DNA of 64,000 bases from Eudorina sp. 2006-703-Eu-15 (Eukaryota; Chlorophyta; Chlorophyceae; Chlamydomonadales; Volvocaceae): NCBI GenBank assembly GCA_003117195.1, contig BDSI01000023.1, positions 1,122,391 to 1,186,390 of the forward strand, read 5' to 3'. Positions 34,964 to 45,724 of this stretch are shown piece by piece. Every line of letters begins with the position of its first letter. The stretch's first letter is position 1. The notes under the pieces were generated by a model. It made no database searches, had not been told where the DNA came from, and saw nothing but the letters and a program-made list of their open reading frames with translations. Position numbers and translations under genes: made by a program.

Positions 34964-35972
34964 TTTTGCCGCCAGTGCTCCCGATCCCGCAGCACGAGTG
35001 ATTCAAACCAAACGGAGAAGCTGTAAAATAAATTATCTTTTTAATGCCCTTCACTGGCGGTGCAGGCTTCAAGCACGCTTCGCGATTTCCGTGTTGCTAA
35101 GTTCGCTTGTTTCTTTATCGTTGCGGAGATCATTTGCTTATAAAGAATATTAAAGGTCGGCGTGAATATATTCATATGCTCGTAAGCGAACCCCGGCCGC
35201 TGTCGTTGGTTCGACGCGACCTGGGTCACGTCGCGTCAAGACTCGACGTCGGTCGCCGTCGGTCGACATTGCGCAGTCAACCCAATCGCATCGATACGAC
35301 ATGTACCTCATTTTGGTAAACCATTTTGTCCAAATCAGACATAAATGTTAAACATTAGGTAAGGGCAGCACGACAGCGCGGGAAGCAGAATCCCGCAGAC
35401 CTGGGCCCACCTCGCGAAATCGTCCCGCTTGCCGCCTGGATGCGAAATGCACCTCAACCCTGTGACGCATCTGTTTCTGGTGCTGGAACTTTGTCCCGAC
35501 GGCGTCCGTTCTTTCGTACTGTGCTTTGTTGGGGAGCTTGAATTGTCATGCATGACCGCCAGATAACGAGGAAATCTGATAATGATCTGATTGTGAGCCG
35601 TCCGACGACGCATCCGGTGGCACTAACGCAGTCCGTCCTCCTCACCTGGAGCAGCGGCCCCACCACTCGATCCTCGGCATCGCACTCCGTCACACCTGCC
35701 GGGCCAGCGGCCTAAAGCTCCTCGTACCACGGCCCCACGTCCTTTCTGCTCGATTCGGCTCACCCGGCCAACCTGACCATCTCAGGCCACAAACAAACCT
35801 GACCAACACGTCAGCACCGCAACTGGGCACAACGCAAATGAAATTGAAACCAGCCCGTCGCCCCTCCCACCACTCGTCGCCACCCCTCTGTAAGAATGGA
35901 AACCAGCCCGCCGCCCCTCCCACCACTCGTCGCCACCCCTCTGTAAGAATGAAAGATCCAGTATGGGAACCG
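34964..35972. other. Promoter of the glycoprotein gene and 3' UTR of the insertase gene
   Basis: Two minus-strand genes follow one another here. No separate gene was seen. The only clear structure is a 53-base tandem duplication at 35846-35951. Confidence 0.5.
35846..35951. repeat. 53-bp tandem duplication
   Basis: Two units, 35846-35898 and 35899-35951, starting gaaaccagcccg and differing by a single t/c. It lies just downstream of the insertase stop codon, within the likely 3' UTR. Confidence 0.9.
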
Positions 35973-38900
35973 CTACTTGGGGCCCCCGACCGCGTTGCCT
36001 CCAGCGGGGTCGCCGAGTGCTCTCAGTTGTTCCGCTGCAGCTGCGTGGTCAGGCCGCCGAGCCAGTAGGGTCTGCAGGCAAGTGCGCGCAGCCGCCAGAT
36101 TGCCGGACGCCTTGTACGACTCGGACAGCGCCAGGAGGAGGTCATCGAGGGCCCCTTGGGGACGGGCGACAGGGGACACAGCGACACACACACACACGGG
36201 CGAGGTGGGGCAGCGCAGCCGATAGAACTTGGTCGTAAGGTGGGGCCGTAAGAAAGAGATCGCACGTGCGCGCTGATATGTGGAGGGAGAAGCGTCACGA
36301 CTGGCATGGAGGGGAAATTAGCTGTCCTTGACACCCAAGTGAGGCAGGCGATCACCACAGGTTTTGTATGCGCGTATGCGTGTAAGTGTAGGGGTTCGGA
36401 TGTGTACGGGTTCAAGCTGCTAGTGCCGTCTGTTGGTGACCGGCCATCACCACCGTAGTCTGCACATCACCATCTCAATACAGGCAGAGACATTCGGTTC
36501 TAAAATAAGGGGTGGGCGTAGAGGCTTCATCACTCCCATGATATTCCTTCCTTGCGGAATGTGGCCCCCAGTCAGCTGATTTCGCATCCCCGACACCGGA
36601 CCCCTCCGCCTCGTCCCGCGGGCTCCCCAGCGAACCCGCTTTCCCGGCCACTGCTGCTTATCACTGTGGTATCATGCCGATTTGCCCACCCCACCCCACA
36701 CCACACCACACCACACCACAGACCACACCACACCACACCACGTCAGGCTGCTGAACTGCAGCAGGCCGCACCAACACAGACCAGCCGACCGCACCGCACT
36801 GCACCGCAGCCCGGTTGGGAACGGGAATGGGGATGTCAACCGCCGGCCCCCCTCACCCTCACCCGCGTCGCTGCTGCCGGCACGTCCCTCCACCGGCACC
36901 TCCGGCGCCCCAGCCGCCCGCCCCCGCCCGGGTGCCTCGGCCGCCAGTGTGTACACCCCCAGCTGGGTGGCCACCTGAGTCAGCCAGTACAGCAACACCG
37001 CGTGCGGCTGCAGCAGCGCCATGCAGTACAACGGCAGTACAAGCAGCTTGAGCGCCATGTTGATTCCCGGACTGGACCCTGCGGGGGCGGGCGCCCGGGC
37101 CGGGTAAGGGGGCCACAAGAGGACACGGCTGAAAATGACACGTCAACCAACATACCCAACCAACCAACCAATTACCACAACGCAAGTTCAAAGGGAGGTG
37201 ACGGGAGATTTTACGCCCGGCCCCGACCCCAAACCCGACCCCGACCCCGCCCCCGACCCGGACCGCAACCCCGTCCTGGTCTTACCTTGCTTTCTTCCCC
37301 GCCCCCTCCCCCCAATGACGATGCCCCGATCTCCCCGCCCCGCGGTCCTGAAACCCCACAACCACTCACCCCCGGCTGATCTGTCTGTGGCGCTGACGTA
37401 CAACAGCACGAGAGCAAGCGGCAGGATCGCCCCTGCCGTACCGTACGGCGTCGATAACGTCTGCAGGTACATGGGCGGCGCCGTCAGGTCCTTGAAGTAC
37501 AGCAGTCCCTCACTCGTCAAGCCGGGCCAGAGGCTGTCGGACATCCGGCGGAGGGCCAGGGAGCACGACCCCAGCACAGCGCCCTGCAGGAGGGCCGCGG
37601 GCACAGAGGAGGGGGCAATGACCGGCTGGGTGGCCAGGGTGGGTTGGAAAGAAAGACTGCCCCGACACACCCGGCCCGGCGAAAACTGGTCGGGGGTAGG
37701 TGGTCAGGTGCACGAGCTCCTTCGGTGTACTCCACACCATCGCGGGCAGCTCATGTGGTGCCCTCGTGAGGCGGCAAGTCGCCGTCCATGTCCTGGTCAG
37801 CGCCGCCTGGGGGGGAGGTGCGATGCGGTCATCGCGGCTCAGGTCCTCACAGCTGCCCACTCCCACGCCATGTTGCCAACGGTCACAACGCGACCCGGGG
37901 GAAGGGTCGTTCCCGACCCGACCCGACCCGACCCGACCCGACCCGACCCGACCCGACCCTGGCGTGCACGCGCTGCGCCCGCAGGCGGGTGGCCGCTGTC
38001 ACTGCAACCTCGCTACGATACGGCGCTGCTGCTGCTGTTGCTGCTGCTACTGCTGCTACTGCTGTTGTCGTCCACCGAATCCAATCGAAGTCCCCGCATG
38101 AAACCTCCGCATGAAAAGGACCTGCACTGGCACGGTGGGTCTGCCGGGGTGCTTACCCACCCACCCACCCACCCACCCACCTGCACAACTGTGTTCCCCA
38201 GGTACCAACCGAACGAGGGCGGTCGGTGCTGCGACCGCAGATGCGCAAACACCCGGCGGAGCAGATCCAGCCGCCCCAGCTCCACCGCCTCCGAGGACGA
38301 GCTGCTCACAGCGGCACCACCTGCCTCGCTGGGGCCCCTGCTGCCGCCCCGGTCCTCCTGCCGCTGGGTGTCACCCGCCACCCGACCGCTTCCCGGCCCT
38401 TCTGAACCCGCCTCCGACTGCTGCTGCTGCTGCTGGTTCCGTCCTTCCTGTAGCGGTCGCCGCTGCTTGGCTGCGGCCTCCGCGGCCTCCGCCACAGTGC
38501 CCGACAGGACGAAGGCCTGCTGCAACAGCGCGACGTTGGCAGAGGCCGCGTAGGCCCGCAGGCTGAGCGGCAGCAGCGCGCCGCGGAGCGCCAGGGTGGC
38601 GGTGGGTATGGCGGCCCACCAGGGCAGGCCGGTCAGCGAGTGGGCGCCCTCCCACAGCTGCACCCCCAGCTGCGTGGGACTGAGCACCAGGGCCAGGGAG
38701 TCCTCCAGGGGGGAAGCCGCGGCGATGGCGGGGCCCGTGACCCGCGGGACGGTCTCTGCCGCAGCTGTGGCAGCGAGCCCGCTTGCGGCTGGTGGAGGGG
38801 CTGGCCAGTGCGCTGCCAGGCTTGGGACCAACTCACGTAGGGCTGGGGCAGTGGTGTCGTCAATAATGGCGCTAGGGACCTGTGAGTGTGATGCGGGGGC

Positions 38901-39204
38901 CGCCGTATCGTCCACGCCCGGTCGGCTGCTGTAATGCCGTCTGTGAGAGGCAGGCGGCTCTGGGAATCCCGCGACTTGTGGGGTGGCGAACCTGGAAGGG
39001 TGAGTGTTCGTATCGGGAGGCCCCGGCATCGTCCATCAAGAAGGCAAGCGTCTCGCTTTCCTGATCCGGATCCGGAGGCGCACGCCCGACTTACCATCCG
39101 CTTAACCAGCGGCCATCGGTCGCTAAGCCTGTCGCTCCTATGTAGGGACAACGGGCTGTTCGCACAAGGTCTCCAGCCCGCCGCAAGCACTCTGTTCTAC
39201 TCAT
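35973..39204 (-). CDS. OXA2/COX18-type mitochondrial membrane insertase with C-terminal TPR
   Basis: Five exons, 39204-39095, 38991-38181, 37625-37370, 37078-36863 and 36154-35973, join in phase to 524 residues. The start gives an Arg-rich presequence (MSRTECLRRAGDLVR) suited to mitochondrial import. The YidC/Oxa1 core follows: GLPWWAAIPTATLALRGALL, a Gln/Gly/Ser-rich loop, FGWYLGNTVVQ, FKDLTAPP, ILPLALVLLYVSA and LPLYCMALLQPHAVLLYW. The last exon encodes one clear TPR (LLLALSESYKASGNLAAA). Family members insert inner-membrane proteins; COX18/OXA2 is linked to cytochrome oxidase subunit 2 assembly, and plant OXA2 proteins also carry TPRs. A C-terminal TPR therefore supports OXA2 over OXA1. 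The gene is divergent from the SNARE gene at 39698. Confidence 0.88.
37912..37960. repeat. (CCCGA)n pentanucleotide repeat
   Basis: About nine to ten perfect copies of cccga inside the second intron (38180-37626) of the insertase gene. The same intron also has a CTG/CTA-rich stretch near 38026-38068 and a CCCA run touching the exon 2 donor near 38155-38180. Confidence 0.93.
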
Positions 39205-39697
39205 GGAAGTGAATAAAAATTGACTTCACGCGCAAGTGAGCTGCAGCTATCCGGAAGTGTCGGTAAATGGTTGCGTCAACCCTGCGCTTGCCAACCCAGC
39301 GAGCGCATTGAGAAGGTGTGCATGCTGGCGCAACAAACACGCAACAAAGTGCAGTCGAAACACAGGAGTTACGGAAATGGTTGCAGGTGTACGACCATCG
39401 CTGCGAAACTGCAAACTTGCGTGGTGTGATCGCGATGACTAACCTGTCACCATACATTGCAAGCATTGATGCAGCGATCGGAGGGTACATAGCAAGTCAA
39501 CGCTTCGCCACTCTTGTTTTCGTGCATATCCCTTGCGTCTTGCGATTACTTGAGCAGCCCTTGATCATTTTGTATACCGTTTTATTAGTAACGACAGCAT
39601 CTCAACACTGATGCTTTCAGTAGCCTGATACAAAAGGGAGACAGTTGCCGGGTCGTGGCTTTGCGTTTCAATCGTCTTCTTTCGAGCATAGATAGCT
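39205..39697. promoter_or_regulatory. Shared divergent promoter region
   Basis: The 493 bases between the insertase start (39204, minus) and the SNARE start (39698, plus) must hold both promoters and 5' leaders. No TATA box or known motif was assigned. Confidence 0.5.
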
Positions 39698-40539
39698 ATG
39701 CTGGGCACAAGGTCTGTGATGTATCCATTAGTTTGTCCTCTTTGACGGCGACATCCATTTCGTCTAACTGCTGCTTCCTCCGCGTCGCACTCTCCGACCG
39801 ACAGCAGAGACAGGAAGGGCTTTTCCCGGGTAAGGCTCCTATTCTGAAGGCGAAAGATTGATGGTCTCTGTTCGCGCCAAACGCGAGGGTGGCTTGAACT
39901 GGCTCACAGGACAAGGTGGACATCGAGGCGTTGGAACAGGAGAATGACCGGGACATCGACCATCTCGCGGACCGTGTGGCGCTCTTGAAGAACGTGGGTC
40001 GGTGCCATGCATGGGTTGGTGACTTGGGTACCGTAGTACGAATGTCGTAACGGCCATCATTACCCCCATGCAGGTTACTCATGGCATAAACAAGGAGGTC
40101 AATGACCAACACAAGCTCCTGGATAACATGGTACGGGTAGTCGGGGTCAGCGGTTTGCAGGCCGGTCATTGACTCGTAACACGCTCCCCGTTGGGTTTCG
40201 TCCAAACAGGATGGAAGCTTCATGTCCGTTCGGGGCTTCATGGGCGCTGTCACGGACAAATTCAGGCTGGTAAGTCTCTGGGTCATTGGCACACACACCT
40301 GACTGTCACTGACGGGCGATGCGACCAAGATGCCTTTCTTCATCGCCATGCTCCTTGCACGAATTCGCCAATGTTGCCATGTTCCCGGACGTATGACGGC
40401 CAGGCGGGGATGAGGCCTTATCATTGCTGTTGTCCCTGGGCCCCAGGTCTACAATGACAAGGCAAACAAGCGCCTCATTTATGGAGTAGTCGGCATTGCG
40501 GCTGTGCTGTTCCTTGTTTGGTACTTGATGCGCAGATGA
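39698..40539 (+). CDS. BET1: BET1-type Qc-SNARE
   Basis: Six small exons: 39698-39711 (14 bases), 39805-39829 (25 bases), 39910-39993, 40074-40130, 40210-40269 and 40447-40539, giving 110 residues in one phase. The SNARE motif runs from about residue 18 to 85 (IEALEQENDRDIDHL, LLKNVTHGINKEV), with the zero-layer glutamine in EVNDQHKLLDNM (Q53), then GFMGAVTDKF and a tail anchor (YGVVGIAAVLFLVWYL, ending MRR). BET1 proteins act in ER-to-Golgi vesicle fusion as the Qc partner. Length, tail anchor and the DKF segment match BET1/BS14 rather than other Qc-SNAREs. The two tiny first exons are the least certain part; the first donor (GTCTGT) is weak. Confidence 0.87.
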
Positions 40540-42216
40540 GGTCATCAGGCACTGGCATGCGAGTGGCATGCGAACGGCCTGTAGAGGTCAGGATACGGCT
40601 GCGTCCCTTAAACTCCGCGTCTAGGAAACTTCCCCCCTTCACTCCAACCCGGACTGTGCGTGTATATGAATCCCTCACATTTTGAGGATGCGGAAGGTCA
40701 TAGAAGCCTGTCACGCAGAACGCGGAACACAGAACCCCACGGGTGCGAGGTCTTGTCGACGCACAAGCGTGCTACAGAAGAGGGGAGGCAAGGCAGTGCT
40801 GCAGGTTTACGCGAACCGTCTATGCCTGTGCTGAGTGAGGAACACGCGAATGGCTGGCCGAGTAGGCGTAAATCTGCTTCGCTGTTTTTTAGTGTGGGGT
40901 GATGTCGTGGGGGCCGCTGATCACGTGGACCGAAGCCAGACGCATGGTGTCTGGTCTGAAGGGAGATAATGGCGCGTTAAGACTGTGTTGTGTGTTACAT
41001 GGTTTTGTAATGCTCATGCAAACAAGGTTATCCGGTCTGATGCGAACTGCGTACACTTCAGCGTGACAAACACCACGCGATACGCAGAATCGCCACCATG
41101 ACCCGGCCACTGTCCCTCTCCTGGTTGAGCACGTCCGTAGCCACGCCTCATACCAGCAGAAAACGCAAATCGCATCTTCAGTAGAAGCAAATCACAGGCG
41201 GCATGCAGCAACGCTCCTCGTCGAGCACTCCCTTCTGCATACCCCACATCAGCCGTCCTGCACTCTAATCCGAAGCTAGGTACCATTCCCCCATCGCTCA
41301 CACACATCGCAGCCATCAACCATCTCTCACTGCTACACCCCAGCTCTACCGTCGCTCCGCTGGTATTTGTCACGAGCGTACCGTCCGACGTATCGCGCCA
41401 CTCTTATAAAGTTTGCGGGCACATCTGGAAGGTGGATACTTGGTACATCCGTGTACAGTGCCTAACACGCACGACACAACACAGTACTACACATAGAAAT
41501 CTTTCCCGGAACAGAACAGCGGCAAACTATAATCTAAAACTTTCGCGCTGCGCTACAAACGTGGCTTAGGCCATCAAAAACGAAAAGAGTAATCAGTGAC
41601 TGAAAGTCCGGAACCCACCGCGAACCAAACCGTGACGACACAACCGGCACGCCTGCAATACATTGCTCAGCAGGTGCCGTGGCCATTGTCCTCACTGCAT
41701 CATTGCCAACGTTTCATGGGACCAAGAACATGAGGCCCAGTTTGCATAACAGAAAGCCCATCATTCTTCTGTTCCTTGCGGAAGCTTCCTGAACAAACCC
41801 TGTCAGGCGACACATCACGCCCCTGGCCTTTGGCACAGAATAAAAGACAAGACGTCAAACCACGGCCACAGCACCACCACCCCGCGCTCTGACGTTGCCG
41901 TGAATTCCCGAATACAAAACTCTCTTTCGGCGACGATTATAAAAGCAGCCGAGGAACGAAATTCTGGGATCCCTAGAGGCTGTCATGGCTGCTGCCCCTC
42001 GTGAAGCCTCTCGCACGCATACTGCACTCCACACACATGCATATCTCACACCCTCTGCACTCGTCTGGCATGTGTTTCCACTCCATCACCCGCCGGGCTG
42101 CCTTGGGTGGTGCGGACCGCATGTGTCTCCACTCCGCTCACCCCCACCCTTGGAAAACGCCCTCGCCCGCGTCCTCAGTTGCCGACATGTGTGTCGTCAC
42201 ATGCTCAAGTGCCGTA
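40540..42216. other. Convergent intergenic region
   Basis: 3' UTRs of the SNARE gene (+) and START-domain gene (-) meet here. No coding exon or repeat of note was recognised in the remainder. Confidence 0.5.
41006..41010 (+). terminator. Candidate TGTAA poly(A) signal of the SNARE gene
   Basis: TGTAA 467 bases after the SNARE stop codon; the first one downstream on this strand. Confidence 0.5.
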
Positions 42217-45200
42217 CTACCATCCGTGGCCCGAAACTGTAAGCCGAGCGGTCTCCAGCCGCCTCTGCTGTCGTGCCACCTGCGCTGTCTGCTGCGCTGT
42301 CGCAGCCGCCGGTTCCGATGAATTCCCTTCCGTGCGGGTAACGCGGCCCAGCAGCAGTCCCGCGCCGGCAACCTTAGCGACCTTCACCGCCAGGAGCGCA
42401 CAGCGACGCGCCAGGCCCGGCCGAGCGCGGCGGTTGCTGCCACGTGGCGATTGTGCGCCCTCCGTTGCGCCTCCGGCAGACGAGCTGATGTTTCCACTGC
42501 TCTCCCGCTGTACAAGCGAGAGGCGCTTCGTCCCGAATGCGTCACCCTTTGGAGGCAGCGGATGCGATGCTAACGGAGCTGCGCTGCTGCTGGTGCTGCT
42601 GGTGCTCCCCGTCGTGGAGCGCTGGATGCTGCCACTGCTCGACGTCGCCCGCTCCGCGCACGCAGCTGGCCGCGCCACCGCTGCTAGACCCTCCCATGGC
42701 CATACCACCGCGGTGAATGCGCGCTTGGCTTTTTGACAAGTCGAGGTGGCCTTGCCCGCCTTCGCCTGCAGGCTGGCCGTTCCCGCCGAGACTGCCTGAG
42801 GCAGCGCCTGCAGCGCGGACTTGACCACCGCCGCAGCCGTGTGTGCCGCGCCCCTGGAAACGTCCAGGGCACCAACGCAGATGCCCGTCGCGTTGCACCA
42901 GAGGCTCATGCAGCAGCTGAGTGTGGACAGCATGGCAGCCCGGGTGCCGCGCCAGATGGCCACGTAGCCCCTGTAAACGACGTAGGGACTAACCATCCTC
43001 CAGGACAGGCCGTTGAGTAGTGGCAGGGTCCCCATGCAAGACGCCGCGTCCGCGTCAGCTGCGGCTGCGCGCGCCACCTGCGCCCCTGGGGCGCCGATCG
43101 CGGCCCCTAGGGAGTCCGTGGCGACGGGCCGCTCCGGTGGGGGCCGCTCCAGGTTGCCGTGCACGCGCGTCAGCAGGTAGTCGCGGAAGGCGGCCTGCGA
43201 AACGAACAGCCGAAGAGAGTGGTCAATGAGAATGTAGTAGTCTCATCACCGCATCATTCGCGCACAGAAAGCACACACGACGTGGATCATGCACATCTTG
43301 CAGGCGCAGGTGATGGTTCGCAATCCGCTGTCGCTGGGCGTCGGGAGCCTCACCTCGGCCTTCTGCACCATCGGCCAGAGCGCCCGCCTGATGCCCATGT
43401 TGATGATGCCGGAGGGCATACAGGAGTCCTCAAAGTACACGTTGACAACCTCAACGGCAGGGCTCGCCGTATCGAAGACGCCCTTCCCAGACCTGGCGCG
43501 AAGCAAACCGTGCAATGATGTGGTTTCAAATGAACAACAGCACAGAATTCGTAATGACTGCTTGGAATCGCTTCCAGTCCTTCGTGTGTGTAGTTATACG
43601 CAAGTCCGGATTGTATCATACAGGCTAATAAAATTACACCATCGATGTAAGTCGCACTTGCCGCATCCCAGTTGAATATTGAAACCCGTGTCACCGTTGA
43701 GCTTGCAGTGTGACCAGTGACCAGTGCATCAGCCAACCTGGGCAAGGGCATCATAATCACGTCGAGCACCTTGCCCAACACCCAACACCCACCTGATGAC
43801 GTATCCCGATACGAAGTCGGTGACGCGCACGGTGCGGCCGCCAGCGGGCGGGGGCGCTGGGTGCGGGCAAGAGCGGGAGATGCAATAACATCCGCCGTCA
43901 TCCAGCTTAGCCCAGCAGCGCCGGGCGTACGTGTATTCACGACTGGCCATGGGCGGTGGGAATTTGGTCCTGGCGTACATGAAGGCCGACTTGCCACCCG
44001 TGGACTTCGCCTCGGCCTCGGCTAAGCTCACCGAGGCGCTTGGCACCCCGGCAGCAGCCGCGCCCGCAGCTGTGGGCGGCGCGATCGCGATCTGGCAGGC
44101 CATCGAGTCATCCCAGGTCCGACGGAACTCAACATCGAAGGTGAAGTCCATGATCTGGGCCGTAGTGGCGGTCTCATACACGGTCTTACTCTTGTACATA
44201 TACAGGCCCCTCCGCAGATATCGCCGCCAGCTCCAATAATGCAGACCCGGCTTGTGCTCCTCCACGATCAGCTCCCAGCCCTGCCGGTACATCTCGGCGC
44301 GGTCAAAGGAGCCGAAGAGACTCGCTGGACTGGGGCCCACTGCGCCGGGATTGCCCCCTTGGCTGAGCGCCAACTCGGCGGATGCCTCTCCGACCAGCGC
44401 GCCGAACTGCAGCAGGTGCGCGTCGGTGACCACCTAGCGGCAAACATTACATCAAGGAGATAAGAGGGTGTGGGATCCGCTCACATACTGTCCAAGCCAT
44501 CAGCATCCAGACAGGTACACACACCCCGAAAGCGTAACCCCTCCAACCAACGTTGCCGCCCCAGGAAGGGTCCCCCACCTGCATTGGGGGGTGCCGGGCT
44601 GGCCGCCCATTAATCGCTGCAGACGTGAATAAGGGACGCTGGTTCCTGGGGTGACATTCCCGACCTCTCATCCCAGCAAAACGCATTGCAAGGATTTTTC
44701 CCCGCGGCCCCATCCCCTTCCCCTTCCCGAGCCGTACCTCACGCACGTCCCGGAATAACGGGTCCGTCGTCTCATGCTGCATGCAGTCCACCGCCTGGAA
44801 GCCGTTGTACGACAGAATCTCCAGCCGTTTCCCGGTGGCTGCAGGGCAAGGGCAAGGACCACAATCGACGGCTTACGTAATGATGTTGACGATGATGACC
44901 ATGTATGCGATACCGATGTGTTTCGCTTTCGCGTCAGTACCAGTGGATGATCCAGTGCCAGTTGCTAGTTTTTTGGCCCTGAGGTCTGAGCACGTGCGCA
45001 AGCAGCATTCGTCCCGCGCGTTGACGATGAGAACGAGCGGTGGATCCGCCGCACTCTCGTGCCCTGATCCATCCAGTCACCCCGATCCCTTATCCCCAGT
45101 CCCTACTCACTAACTGAACTCATGCTCGACTCCGACGCTGCCATGCCTGCCAAGTGCTGGCCTGAAGCAATGCGCGACATGCTGGGCTGCCAGCGCGATC

Positions 45201-45724
45201 CCCCGACGCCACCGCCGCTGCCCTTGCGCTGCAGCAAGCCGCGCCTGCCCAGTCCTCCCGCGTAGGACTGCTGCGTCGACCGCAAGCTCGAGTCCATTGA
45301 AAGACGTGAAGACAGCATGTCCTGTCGAACGGGACATAGCGGGGTAACGGTAATGCTGGCTGCAGGTAAGCCCTGCAAACCGTGCTTGGAACAAACAAGC
45401 AACGGCTCAACGGCCCACAGCCCCGAAATCCAGCCCATAGAGACTTTGGAGCGTCAAGCTGCGGCAGATATCATAAGCTTTACACACCTCCGATTTAGAT
45501 GAACGGCTCGCGAAACTCCGCCTGCGGGACAGGCTCGTCATGGCAGTGCGAACTGAATCTTGGCCGCAAAGCCTCCTTGCTTGCGCACGGCCCTCAGCCA
45601 GGACTCGGCGCAAGCGCTTGAAGAAACCCCCGACTGAAGGACGCGGACCTCTGGTTGCCTCGCGCTGCGACTCCAACTGAATGCTATGTGAGCCCGGTCC
45701 AGCTCGCGGCGGCTCCTGAGCGTG
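42217..45724 (-). CDS. START-domain lipid-transfer protein (PCTP/STARD7-like)
   Basis: Six phase-consistent exons: 45724-45488, 45321-45111, 44838-44738, 44433-43793, 43492-43354 and 43194-42217 (769 codons with stop); at least one 5' exon is missing, perhaps ending at 45897. The START domain lies in the middle: RAEMYRQGWELI, MYKSKTVYE, FTFDVEFRRTWDDSM, FPPPMASREYTYARR, YCISRSCPHP, RVTDFVSGYVIR, VVNVYFEDSCMPSG, RRALWPMVQKAE. The MASREY/YARR and YFEDSCMP blocks are those of the PCTP/STARD2/STARD7 group, which carries phosphatidylcholine or related lipids. The N-terminal part is Ser/Arg-rich and basic. The roughly 325-residue last exon is Ala/Ser-rich with short hydrophobic stretches (LLAVKVAKVAGAGLLLG); no domain was recognised there. 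Confidence 0.82.

Noticed and set aside
37135..38553. 472-codon plus-strand frame
   Set aside because: Runs antisense through introns and exons of the insertase gene and through its pentanucleotide and CTG repeats.
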